This document shows positions 1-5,817 of a stretch of 5,915 bases of DNA, in pieces (the first letter of the stretch is position 1; the number at the start of each line of letters is the position of its first letter). The notes under the pieces are model-generated. The model saw only the letters and a program-made list of their open reading frames with translations, was not told the DNA's origin and searched no databases. This DNA comes from Clostridiales bacterium (GTDB lineage: Bacteria > Bacillota > Clostridia > Oscillospirales > Oscillospiraceae). Location: NCBI GenBank assembly GCA_018374635.1, contig JAHAEW010000125.1, positions 1 to 5,915 of the forward strand, given 5' to 3'. A program made the translations under genes and the position numbers.

Positions 1-52
1 AGAAGGGGCAAGGGAGCGGAGTGAACCCTGGCCGTCAGGCCGGGGCGAACGG
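1..52. other. Unassigned left-end sequence with a short hairpin
   Basis: No gene is supported here. The stretch continues outward from the 99-bp repeat and may be more of the same repeat, but the other copy is cut off at the window edge, so this cannot be tested. It contains an inverted repeat, arms CCCTGGCC (26-33) and GGCCGGGG (38-45) around a GTCA loop, with one T-G pair when read on the plus strand and a C-A mismatch on the minus strand. No promoter or coding signal is visible. Confidence 0.4.
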
Positions 53-151
53 TGCGGACTTTGACCCGACGAAGTGCGCGCAGAGGCCTGCATCCCCTCG
101 AAAAAATGCTTGCATTTTTGAGAAGCGTGTCGAAGTTTTTCGACACGCTGA
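53..151 (-). repeat. 99-bp intergenic repeat, left copy (downstream of gltX)
   Basis: Read on the minus strand, this stretch matches 5817-5915 at 98 of 99 positions with no gap; the only difference is base 84 against base 5884. It lies just past the gltX terminator palindrome, in the gltX reading direction. It holds three inverted repeats: 124-149 (11-bp arms AGCGTGTCGAA/TTCGACACGCT, 4-nt loop), 102-119 (7-bp A/T-rich arms AAAAATG/CATTTTT, 4-nt loop) and 80-91 (4-bp arms GCAG/CTGC, 4-nt loop). The structure suggests a dispersed, transcribed intergenic element or terminator-associated repeat. No transposase or target-site duplication is visible, and its function is unknown. I do not recognise it as a named family. 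Confidence 0.9.
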
Positions 152-184
152 CAAGCCCCCGGTTCCGCGGAACCGGGGGCTTGT
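151..184 (-). terminator. gltX terminator hairpin, 34-bp perfect palindrome
   Basis: Two perfect 17-bp arms meet at a central CCGCGG with no spacer; the left arm is ACAAGCCCCCGGTTCCG. It begins 22 bp past the gltX stop on the minus strand. The stem is long and GC-rich, as in intrinsic terminators, but the classical U-tract is poor: only the TTGT of the arm itself follows the GC core. The next T-run in the gltX direction lies in the second stem-loop of the adjoining repeat. Because it is symmetric, it could act in both directions. Confidence 0.7.
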
Positions 185-206
185 TCGTTCTGATGTGAGA
201 AAAAGA

Positions 207-1697
207 TCAGCGCTCCAGCTGCTCCATACCCAGACGGATGCGGCGGAGGGTCTCCTCCTTGCCCAGGATGTGGCACAGCTCCACAGCGCCGCCGGGGGTA
301 ACGGCCTTGCCGGAGACTGCGGTGCGCACGGGCCACAGGATGCGGCCGTTCTTGAGCTCGTGGCTGGCGGCCAGGTCGATGAGGGCGTCGTGGATGGCGT
401 CATAGGTCCAGTCGGAGAGGCCTTCCAGCACGGGGAGGACCATCTGGAGGGCCTCCAGAGAGTTCTCCTCGTTGGTCTTCATCTTCTTGTGGCAGTAGAG
501 CTCGTTGGAGTAGGCAGGCAGCGCGTCAAAGAAGTCTACCTGGGGGGCGATGTCCAGCCAGGTGTCGCAGCGGGGCTGCACCAGGGGCGCGATGAGGGAG
601 AGGTCGATGCCGGGGGTCTTGACCGCCTGCTCCAGATAGGGCCGGGCCCCCTCATAGAAGGCCTCGGGGGAGAGGGCGCGCAGGTACTTGGCGTTGAAGT
701 ACTTGAGCTTCTCCAGGTCGAAGATGGCGGGGGACTTGGAGATGCCCGCCACGTCGAAGGACTGAGCCAGCTCGGAGAGGGTGAAGAACTCCCGCTCGCT
801 CTCCTCGCCCTTGGGGGACCAGCCCAGCAGGGTGACATAGTTGACCACGGCCTCGGAGAGGAAGCCCATGGCCAGCAGGTCCTCGTAGGAGGGGTCGCCC
901 TTGCGCTTGGACATCTTGTTGTGCTGGTCGCGCATGACGGGGGAGCAGTGGATATAGGCGGGGACCTCCCAGCCGAAGCCCTCATAGAGCAGGTTGTACT
1001 TGGGGGCGGAGGAGAGGTACTCGCTGCCGCGGACCACGTGGGTGATGCCCATAAGGTGGTCGTCGATGACGTTGGCGAAGTTGTAGGTGGGCAGACCGTC
1101 CGACTTCATGAGGACCTGGTCGTCCAGGGTGGCGTTCTCCACCGTGATGTCGCCGAACACCACGTCGTGGAAGGTGGTGGAGCCTTCTCTGGGGATCTTC
1201 TGGCGGATGACATAGGGCACGCCGGCTTCCACCTTGGCCCGGGCTTCCTCCAGGCTCAGGGAGCGGCAGGGATCGTCGCCCCGGTCAAACTCGCCGGAGT
1301 CCTCCTCGGACTCGGTCTTTTCGCAGAAGCAGTAGTAGGCGTGGCCCCGCTCCACCAGGAGCTCGGCGTACTTGCCGTAAAAGCCGCGGCGCTCGGTCTG
1401 CACATAGGGTCCCACCGGGCCGCCCAGGTCGGGACCCTCGTCCCAGTCCAGGCCGCACTTGCGCAGGGTGTTGTAGATCACGTCCACGGCGCCCTCGACC
1501 AGGCGGCCCTGGTCGGTGTCCTCGATGCGGAGCAGGAACTTGCCGCCGTTGTGCCGGGCGATGAGCCAGGTGTACAGGGCGGTGCGCAGGTTGCCCACGT
1601 GCATATAGCCCGTGGGAGAGGGGGCGAAACGAGTGCGGACCTCTCCCACGGGGATGCGCCCCTCCATCTCGTCAAACCAATTCATATCCAGAGCCAT
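207..1697 (-). CDS. gltX: Glutamyl-tRNA synthetase (GluRS)
   Basis: Cytoplasmic class I aminoacyl-tRNA synthetase that activates glutamate with ATP and charges tRNA-Glu for translation and tetrapyrrole synthesis. In organisms lacking GlnRS it also misacylates tRNA-Gln for the amidotransferase GatCAB. The product is 496 residues, near the usual length of about 480-500. The Rossmann-fold catalytic domain opens with RFAPSPTGYMHVGNLRTAL at residues 23-41, where HVGN is the HIGH signature. RIEDTD follows at 57-62 and the KMSKR loop is at 261-265. Cys123, Cys125 and Cys144 resemble the zinc-binding insert of some GluRS, but the usual fourth ligand after the third Cys is not obvious. The remainder is the helical anticodon-binding region, ending with the typical SGKAVTPGGAVELCHILGK segment (462-480). 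ATG at 1697 is chosen over the longer open frame, which would start at 1859, because GGAGGA sits 6 nt upstream and the extra 54 residues would cover the promoter. The stop is TGA. It lies downstream of hcp on the same strand but has its own promoter. Confidence 0.97.
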   Translation of the reverse strand: MALDMNWFDEMEGRIPVGEVRTRFAPSPTGYMHVGNLRTALYTWLIARHNGGKFLLRIEDTDQGRLVEGAVDVIYNTLRKCGLDWDEGPDLGGPVGPYVQTERRGFYGKYAELLVERGHAYYCFCEKTESEEDSGEFDRGDDPCRSLSLEEARAKVEAGVPYVIRQKIPREGSTTFHDVVFGDITVENATLDDQVLMKSDGLPTYNFANVIDDHLMGITHVVRGSEYLSSAPKYNLLYEGFGWEVPAYIHCSPVMRDQHNKMSKRKGDPSYEDLLAMGFLSEAVVNYVTLLGWSPKGEESEREFFTLSELAQSFDVAGISKSPAIFDLEKLKYFNAKYLRALSPEAFYEGARPYLEQAVKTPGIDLSLIAPLVQPRCDTWLDIAPQVDFFDALPAYSNELYCHKKMKTNEENSLEALQMVLPVLEGLSDWTYDAIHDALIDLAASHELKNGRILWPVRTAVSGKAVTPGGAVELCHILGKEETLRRIRLGMEQLER

Positions 1698-1703
1698 TTG
1701 AAT

Positions 1704-1709
1704 TCCTCC
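1704..1709 (-). promoter_or_regulatory. gltX ribosome binding site
   Basis: GGAGGA on the minus strand, 6 nt before the ATG at 1697. This site decides the start: the upstream ATG at 1859 would give a long N-terminal extension unlike GluRS, and the in-frame ATG at 1685 is too far (18 nt) from the site. Confidence 0.85.
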
Positions 1710-1717
1710 AATGGTTG

Positions 1718-1740
1718 GGCGCCGCCCGGAAGGGGGCGCC
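1718..1740 (-). promoter_or_regulatory. GC-rich hairpin in the gltX leader
   Basis: In the predicted gltX leader RNA, GGCGCC plus CCC pairs with GGG plus GGCGCC around a UUCC loop, with a single bulged C. The stem is 9 bp and ends 8 nt before the ribosome binding site. No U-tract follows, so it is not an intrinsic terminator. It could protect the 5' end of the mRNA or modulate access to the start site. The leader (about 50 nt) is too short for a T-box. Confidence 0.5.
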
Positions 1741-1757
1741 GGAATTAAGCAGACAAT

Positions 1758-1786
1758 ATTATAGAGGCTTTTCCCGCCTATGGCAA
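1758..1786 (-). promoter_or_regulatory. gltX promoter, housekeeping sigma type
   Basis: On the minus strand: TTGCCA (1786-1781, 5 of 6 to the -35 consensus), a 17-bp spacer, then a perfect TATAAT (1763-1758). The expected start is near 1750-1751, leaving a leader of roughly 53 nt. This near-consensus, constitutive-looking promoter argues that gltX is transcribed independently of hcp. Confidence 0.8.
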
Positions 1787-1834
1787 GGGGCGGGGGCAAA
1801 ACTCTTCCAAAAGGGACGGAAAAGAGGGAAATCA

Positions 1835-1857
1835 GGGCTCCGCCGGCGGGAGGACCC
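1835..1857 (-). terminator. Possible hcp terminator hairpin
   Basis: About 33 bp past the hcp stop on the minus strand, GGG and CTCC pair with GGAG and CCC around a 7-nt GC-rich loop, with a 2-nt bulge. It is followed by TGATTTCCC and, further on, pyrimidine-rich sequence, not a clean U-run. It lies upstream of the gltX promoter, where an hcp terminator would be expected. The signal is weak, and some read-through into gltX is possible. Confidence 0.35.
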
Positions 1858-1889
1858 ATCCTGCCTGGACCGGGCGGGGCGAAGAGGGC

Positions 1890-3530
1890 TCAGGCCTGCC
1901 CGCCGAAGAAGAGGGCCATGTCCTCCTCCACGGTGCGGATGCCGGCGATGCCGAAGTTCTCCACCAATACCTTGGCCACGTTGGGGCTGAGGAAGGCGGG
2001 CAGGGTGGGACCCAGGTGGATGTTCTTCACCCCCAGATAGAGCAGGGCCAGCAGGACGATGACCGCCTTCTGCTCATACCAGGCGATGTTGTAGACGATG
2101 GGCAGGTCGTTGATGTCGGAGAGGCCAAAGACCTCCTGGAGCTTGAGGGCGATGACGGCCAGGGAGTAGGAGTCGTTGCACTGGCCGGCGTCCAGCACCC
2201 GGGGAATTCCGTTGATGTCGCCCAGGTTCAGCTTGTTGTACTTGTACTTGGCGCAGCCCGCGGTGAGGATCACGGTGTCCCGGGGCAGGGCCTTGGCAAA
2301 CTCCGTGTAGTACTCCCGGCTCTTGGCGCGGCCGTCGCAGCCGGCCATGACCACGAACTTCTGGATGGCGCCGCTCTTGACGGCCTCCACCACCTGGTCG
2401 GCCAGGGCCAGCACCTGGGCGTGGGCAAAGCCGCCCACGATCTCGCCCTGCTCCAATTCGGCGGGGGGCGCGCAGCGCTTGGCGTGCTCGATGAGGGCGG
2501 AGAAGTCCTTCTCCTCGCCGATGCCGCCGGGGATGTGCTTACAGCCGGGGAATCCGGCGGCGCCGGTGGTGTAGAGCCGGTCCTTGTAGCTGTCCTTAGG
2601 GGGCACGATGCAGTTGGTGGTCATCAGGATGGGACCGTGGAAGGACTCGAACTCCTCCCTCTGCTTCCACCAGGCGTTGCCGTAGTTGCCCACAAAGTGG
2701 GGGTACTTCTTGAAAGCGGGGTAGTAGTGGGCGGGGAGCATCTCCGAGTGGGTGTACACGTCCACGCCGGTGTCCCTGGTCTGCTCCAGCAGCATCTCCA
2801 GGTCCCGCAGGTCGTGGCCGGAGACCAGAATGCCGGGGTTCCTGCCCACGCCCAGCTGGACCCGGGTGATCTCGGGGTTGCCGTAGGCCCGGGTGTTGGC
2901 CTGGTCCAGAAGGGCCATGCCGGATACGCCGTATTTGCCGGTCTCCAGAGTGAGGGCCACCAGGTCGTCGGCGGTGAGGGCGTCGTCCAGGGTGGCTGCC
3001 AGGGCCCGCTGGAGGAAGGCGTCGACCGCCTCGTCGGCCTGGAGCAGGGCGTTGGCGTGCTTGGAGTAGGCGGACAGGCCCTTTAGGCCGTAGGTGATGA
3101 GCTCCCGCAGAGAGCGGATGTCCTCGTTTTCGGTGGAGAGCACGCCCACCTGGGCGGCTTTTTCCTCCCAGCTGCCGGAGCCGTCCCACAGCGCGGCGGC
3201 AGGGAGGGCGGAGCGGTCCTGGACCCGCTCCAGCAGGGGGGCCTTGGCCGCCAGGGTATCCCGGATGCGCTGGAGGATGGCCTCCTGGTCAAAGTTGGCG
3301 TTGGTGATGGTGGTGAAGAGGTTGAGGGTGACGAGCTGGTTGAGCGGAGCGGGGATGGCCTCCCCCTGGGCGCGCAGGGCGGTGGTGACGGCGGAGAGCC
3401 CCTTGGTCACATAGACCAGCAGGTCCTGGGTGTTGGCCACCTGGGCGGTCTTGCCGCACACGCCGGCGCGGGTGCATCCGGCGCAGCCGGCGGTCTCCTG
3501 GCACTGATAGCAGAACATCTTGTTTTCCAT
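1890..3530 (-). CDS. hcp: Hybrid cluster protein, class I (hydroxylamine/NO reductase)
   Basis: Cytoplasmic iron-sulfur enzyme with a [4Fe-4S] cluster and a hybrid [4Fe-2S-2O] cluster. The family reduces hydroxylamine to ammonia in vitro; E. coli Hcp reduces NO to N2O and has been linked to protein S-nitrosylation, so a role in nitrosative stress is likely. The protein is 546 residues, a normal length. Cys7, Cys10, Cys19 and Cys25 give C-x2-C-x8-C-x5-C, the class I pattern of strict anaerobes. All seven hybrid-cluster ligands are present by comparison with Desulfovibrio Hcp: His239, Glu263, Cys307, Cys398 (the persulfide cysteine, in AGCDG), Cys426, Cys451 and Glu486. Cys16 is an additional cysteine beside the first cluster. 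ATG at 3530 is favoured over Met5 because AAGGAG (3544-3539) lies 8 nt upstream. The stop is TGA. No Hcr reductase gene is next to it, so the electron donor is not encoded here. It is divergent from fbp, behind a likely regulated promoter. Confidence 0.97.
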   Translation of the reverse strand: MENKMFCYQCQETAGCAGCTRAGVCGKTAQVANTQDLLVYVTKGLSAVTTALRAQGEAIPAPLNQLVTLNLFTTITNANFDQEAILQRIRDTLAAKAPLLERVQDRSALPAAALWDGSGSWEEKAAQVGVLSTENEDIRSLRELITYGLKGLSAYSKHANALLQADEAVDAFLQRALAATLDDALTADDLVALTLETGKYGVSGMALLDQANTRAYGNPEITRVQLGVGRNPGILVSGHDLRDLEMLLEQTRDTGVDVYTHSEMLPAHYYPAFKKYPHFVGNYGNAWWKQREEFESFHGPILMTTNCIVPPKDSYKDRLYTTGAAGFPGCKHIPGGIGEEKDFSALIEHAKRCAPPAELEQGEIVGGFAHAQVLALADQVVEAVKSGAIQKFVVMAGCDGRAKSREYYTEFAKALPRDTVILTAGCAKYKYNKLNLGDINGIPRVLDAGQCNDSYSLAVIALKLQEVFGLSDINDLPIVYNIAWYEQKAVIVLLALLYLGVKNIHLGPTLPAFLSPNVAKVLVENFGIAGIRTVEEDMALFFGGQA

Positions 3531-3550
3531 CGTCTAAACTCCTTTTTTAT

Positions 3551-3570
3551 GGCCGGAGCAAGCTGCGGCC
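3551..3570 (-). promoter_or_regulatory. Hairpin in the hcp leader
   Basis: In the predicted 58-nt hcp leader, GGCCG pairs with CGGCC; inside these are a C-C mismatch and a possible AGC/GCT extension. The hairpin ends 6 nt before the AAGGAG ribosome binding site and is followed by an A-run. No terminator U-run follows it in the hcp direction. The role is unknown; it could be an mRNA stability or translation element. Confidence 0.35.
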
Positions 3571-3594
3571 GGTGGTTCTCTGGATCATGGCCTC

Positions 3595-3623
3595 AGTATA
3601 GGGGAGAGCGGCTCGTTTGTATG
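3595..3623 (-). promoter_or_regulatory. hcp promoter, activator-dependent type
   Basis: On the minus strand, TATACT (3600-3595, 5 of 6 to the -10 consensus) is preceded by a 17-bp spacer and a poor -35 CATACA (3623-3618, 3 of 6). Counting the last base of the -10 as -7 puts +1 at 3588, an A, with a 58-nt leader to the ATG. A good -10 with a weak -35 is what one expects where an activator recruits RNA polymerase, and a palindrome lies exactly upstream. The start site is predicted from sequence only. Confidence 0.6.
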
Positions 3624-3636
3624 TTGGAATTCCAAC
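3623..3636. promoter_or_regulatory. Candidate CRP/FNR-family (HcpR-like) operator
   Basis: GTTGGAATTCCAAC is a perfect 14-bp palindrome. It has the 5-4-5 layout (GTTGG, AATT, CCAAC) of CRP/FNR-family sites such as TTGAT-N4-ATCAA. It covers -35 to -48 relative to the predicted hcp start, centred at -41.5, the standard class II activator position. HcpR, a CRP/FNR-family regulator, controls hcp in many anaerobes, which makes it the first candidate. The binding protein is not encoded in this window. Relative to fbp it is centred about 114 bp upstream of the predicted start, so a direct effect on fbp is less likely. Confidence 0.5.
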
Positions 3637-3660
3637 GGAAAAACAAATGCAGCCGGGGAA

Positions 3661-3678
3661 CCGGATGGAAAAATCCGG
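3661..3678. repeat. Short inverted repeat between the divergent promoters
   Basis: CCGGAT (3661-3666) and ATCCGG (3673-3678) flank a 6-nt GGAAAA spacer. It lies between the hcp operator and the fbp -35, outside both predicted transcripts, so it would act as DNA if at all. It could be a second protein site or chance in GC-rich sequence. Confidence 0.3.
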
Positions 3679-3701
3679 CGGGGAGGGGCGGAAAGGACAC
3701 G

Positions 3702-3721
3702 CCTCCCCTTGCAACGGGAGG
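3702..3721. promoter_or_regulatory. Inverted repeat straddling the fbp -35 box
   Basis: CCTCCC (3702-3707) and GGGAGG (3716-3721) flank the fbp -35 hexamer TTGCAA (3709-3714). The left arm also pairs with GGGGAGG at 3680-3686. A protein bound to this element would cover the -35 and repress fbp. The arms are G- and C-runs in GC-rich DNA, so chance is a real alternative. Confidence 0.25.
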
Positions 3722-3737
3722 GAGAACGTGCAATAAT
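3709..3737 (+). promoter_or_regulatory. fbp promoter, housekeeping sigma type
   Basis: TTGCAA (3709-3714, 4 of 6 to the -35 consensus), a 17-bp spacer and AATAAT (3732-3737, 5 of 6 to the -10). The predicted start is near 3744 (G), giving a short leader of about 29 nt that contains the AAAAGGAGG ribosome binding site at 3757-3765. Confidence 0.6.
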
Positions 3738-3772
3738 GAAGATGACCAAAGATTCGAAAAGGAGGCCCCCGC

Positions 3773-5764
3773 ATGAAGCCATCGAAAACCTACCGGTCCG
3801 AGAATCTGCACTATCTGAAAATGCTGGCCCGGCAGTATCCCACCGTTCAGGCGGCCAGTACCGAGATCATCAATCTCCAGGCCATCCTGAACCTGCCCAA
3901 GGGCACGGAACACTTCATCTCCGATGTGCACGGGGAATACGAGGCGTTTCTGCACATCCTCAACTCCGCCTCCGGCGTGGTGCGGGAAAAGCTGGACAAG
4001 CTCTTCGGCACCAGCGTCTCCAAGGCCGAGCTGGACCAGCTGGCTACCCTCATCTACTACCCCAAGGAGAAGCTGGAGGAGATCGAGCGGGAGAACGGCG
4101 ACATGCGGGAGTGGTACCGCATCACCTTCCACCGCCTCATCGAGGTCTGCCGGGAGGTCAGCTCCAAATATACCCGCTCCAAGGTCCGCAAGGCCATGCC
4201 CAGGGAGTACGCCTATATCATCGACGAGCTCATCCACACCCACTATGAGGACAGCGATAAGCGGGACTACTACGAGAACATCATCTCCACCATCATCGAC
4301 ATCGACCGGGCCTCCAACTTCCTGGTGCAGCTGTGTGAGCTCATCAAGCGCCTGGCCGTGGACCACCTGCACCTGGTGGGCGATATCTTTGACCGCGGCC
4401 CCCGGGCCGACATTATCCTGGACTCCCTAATGGAGTACCACAGCGTGGATATCCAGTGGGGCAACCACGACATCCTGTGGATGGGCGCGGCCTCCGGCTC
4501 CCGCACCCTGGTGGCCACCGTGCTGGCCAACTCCCTGCGCTACAACAACCTGGAGGTCATCGAGACCGGATACGGCATCTCCCTGCGGCCCCTGTCGGTC
4601 TTTGCCAACGAGGTGTACAGGGACTGCGACATCCGCCAGTTCGCCGTCAAGCTCACCAATGAGGACGAGGCCCACTACACCGAAAAGGACAAGATGCTGG
4701 CCGCCCGGATGCACAAGGCCATCACCGTCATCCTCTTCAAGCTGGAGGGGCAGAAGATCCTGCGCAATCCCTGCTTCGGCATGAACGACCGCCTGCTTCT
4801 GGACAAGATCGACTATGAGAACCAGTGCATCACCCTGGGAGACGCCGCCTATCCGCTGGAGGACACCGATTTCCCCACTGTGGACCGGAACGACCCCTAC
4901 GCCCTCACGGAGGAGGAGTCCGTCCTCATCGACCAGCTCACCGCCTCCTTCCGCCACAGTGAAAAGCTCCAGCGGCACATCCGCTTCCTCTACTCCAAGG
5001 GCAGCCTCTACAAGGTGTTCAACGGGAACCTTCTCTTCCACGGCTGCATCCCCATGACGGAGGAGGGGGAGCTGATGCGCTTCTCCATCGGCTGCGAGAA
5101 CCTCTCGGGGCGGGCCTTCCTGGACTACGCCGACCTGGTTGCCCGGCGGGCCTACTACAATAAGCCCGGCTCTCCCGAGCGGCAGTTCGGCATGGACTTC
5201 CTCTGGTTCCTCTGGGCGGGGCGCAACAGCCCCATCTTCGGCCGGGACCGGATGACCACCTTCGAGCGGCGGCTCATCACGGACGAGTCCACCTGGACCG
5301 AACCCAAGAATCCCTACTACCAGTTCTACAACGACCCGGCCGTGTGCGATATGCTTCTGCAGGAGTTCGGGCTGGAGGGCCCCCACTGCCACATCATCAA
5401 CGGCCACATCCCGGTCAAGTCCAAGAAGGGTGAGAGCCCCATGAAGGCGGGGGGCAAGCTGCTGGTCATCGACGGCGGCTTCTGCAAGGCCTATCAAAAG
5501 ACCACCGGCATCGCGGGCTATACCCTGATCTACAATTCGGCCTGCTTCCGCCTGGTCTCCCACGAGCCTTTCGTGGGCCGGCGCAACGCCATCCGGGAGA
5601 ATCAGGACATCGCCTCCAGCTCGGTGGTGTTTGAGCGGCTGGAATCCCGCATGAAGATCGCCGGGACCGATGTGGGCCGCCAGCTCCAGGAGCAGATCGA
5701 CGACCTGATGGCGCTGCTCTGGGCCTTCCGCAGCGGCGAGATCGCCGAGGATCACAGGAAATAA
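3773..5764 (+). CDS. fbp: Fructose-1,6-bisphosphatase, class III
   Basis: Cytoplasmic gluconeogenic enzyme that hydrolyses fructose 1,6-bisphosphate to fructose 6-phosphate and phosphate. Class III is the Firmicutes type first known from Bacillus subtilis, where it is manganese-dependent and allosterically controlled. The protein has 663 residues, close to the roughly 640-670 typical of the family. It carries the calcineurin-like metallophosphoesterase motifs in order: SDVHGE (50-55, metal ligands Asp51 and His53), GDIFDRG (203-209, Asp204 and Asp207) and WGNHD (229-233). Later His-containing motifs are LFHGC (421-425) and NGHIPV (543-548), followed by VIDGGF (565-570). The large segment between the first and second motifs is the family's usual helical insert. 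ATG at 3773 is supported by AAAAGGAGG, with 7 nt between GGAGG and the ATG. The stop is TAA. It is divergent from hcp, and a terminator hairpin begins 18 bp past the stop, so it looks monocistronic. Nothing is missing or broken. Confidence 0.97.
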   Translation: MKPSKTYRSENLHYLKMLARQYPTVQAASTEIINLQAILNLPKGTEHFISDVHGEYEAFLHILNSASGVVREKLDKLFGTSVSKAELDQLATLIYYPKEKLEEIERENGDMREWYRITFHRLIEVCREVSSKYTRSKVRKAMPREYAYIIDELIHTHYEDSDKRDYYENIISTIIDIDRASNFLVQLCELIKRLAVDHLHLVGDIFDRGPRADIILDSLMEYHSVDIQWGNHDILWMGAASGSRTLVATVLANSLRYNNLEVIETGYGISLRPLSVFANEVYRDCDIRQFAVKLTNEDEAHYTEKDKMLAARMHKAITVILFKLEGQKILRNPCFGMNDRLLLDKIDYENQCITLGDAAYPLEDTDFPTVDRNDPYALTEEESVLIDQLTASFRHSEKLQRHIRFLYSKGSLYKVFNGNLLFHGCIPMTEEGELMRFSIGCENLSGRAFLDYADLVARRAYYNKPGSPERQFGMDFLWFLWAGRNSPIFGRDRMTTFERRLITDESTWTEPKNPYYQFYNDPAVCDMLLQEFGLEGPHCHIINGHIPVKSKKGESPMKAGGKLLVIDGGFCKAYQKTTGIAGYTLIYNSACFRLVSHEPFVGRRNAIRENQDIASSSVVFERLESRMKIAGTDVGRQLQEQIDDLMALLWAFRSGEIAEDHRK

Positions 5765-5782
5765 TCAAAGAGAACAAGGCGC

Positions 5783-5817
5783 GGCCGCCGCAGAACGAAT
5801 CTTCTACGGCGGCCTTT
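5783..5817 (+). terminator. fbp terminator hairpin
   Basis: GGCCGCCG (5783-5790) pairs with CGGCGGCC (5807-5814); one C-A mismatch leads to an inner AGAA/TTCT stem and a 6-nt loop. Only three T follow before the repeat begins, so the U-tract is short. The position right after the fbp stop supports a terminator or 3'-end stabilising role. Confidence 0.7.

Noticed and set aside
1697..1859. N-terminally extended gltX starting at 1859
   Set aside because: The extension would run through the promoter and leader hairpin, is unlike any GluRS N-terminus, and a strong ribosome binding site sits just before the ATG at 1697.
1698..1889. T-box riboswitch upstream of gltX
   Set aside because: The leader after the predicted promoter is only about 53 nt, and no T-box sequence, specifier domain or antiterminator pairing is visible.
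21..3086. Long open frames opposite gltX (21-1748, plus) and opposite hcp (2016-3086, plus)
   Set aside because: They are antisense shadows of strongly identified genes in GC-rich DNA. Their translations are rich in Gly, Val, Leu and Ala without domain character, and they lack convincing ribosome binding sites.
3547..3782. Short overlapping open frames in the hcp-fbp intergenic region on both strands
   Set aside because: They overlap the two promoters and the operator, lack good ribosome binding sites and show no recognisable protein features.
4427..5755. 442-codon open frame opposite fbp on the minus strand
   Set aside because: It lies wholly inside the conserved fbp coding sequence and has the same low-complexity Gly/Val/Leu/Ala composition as the other antisense frames.
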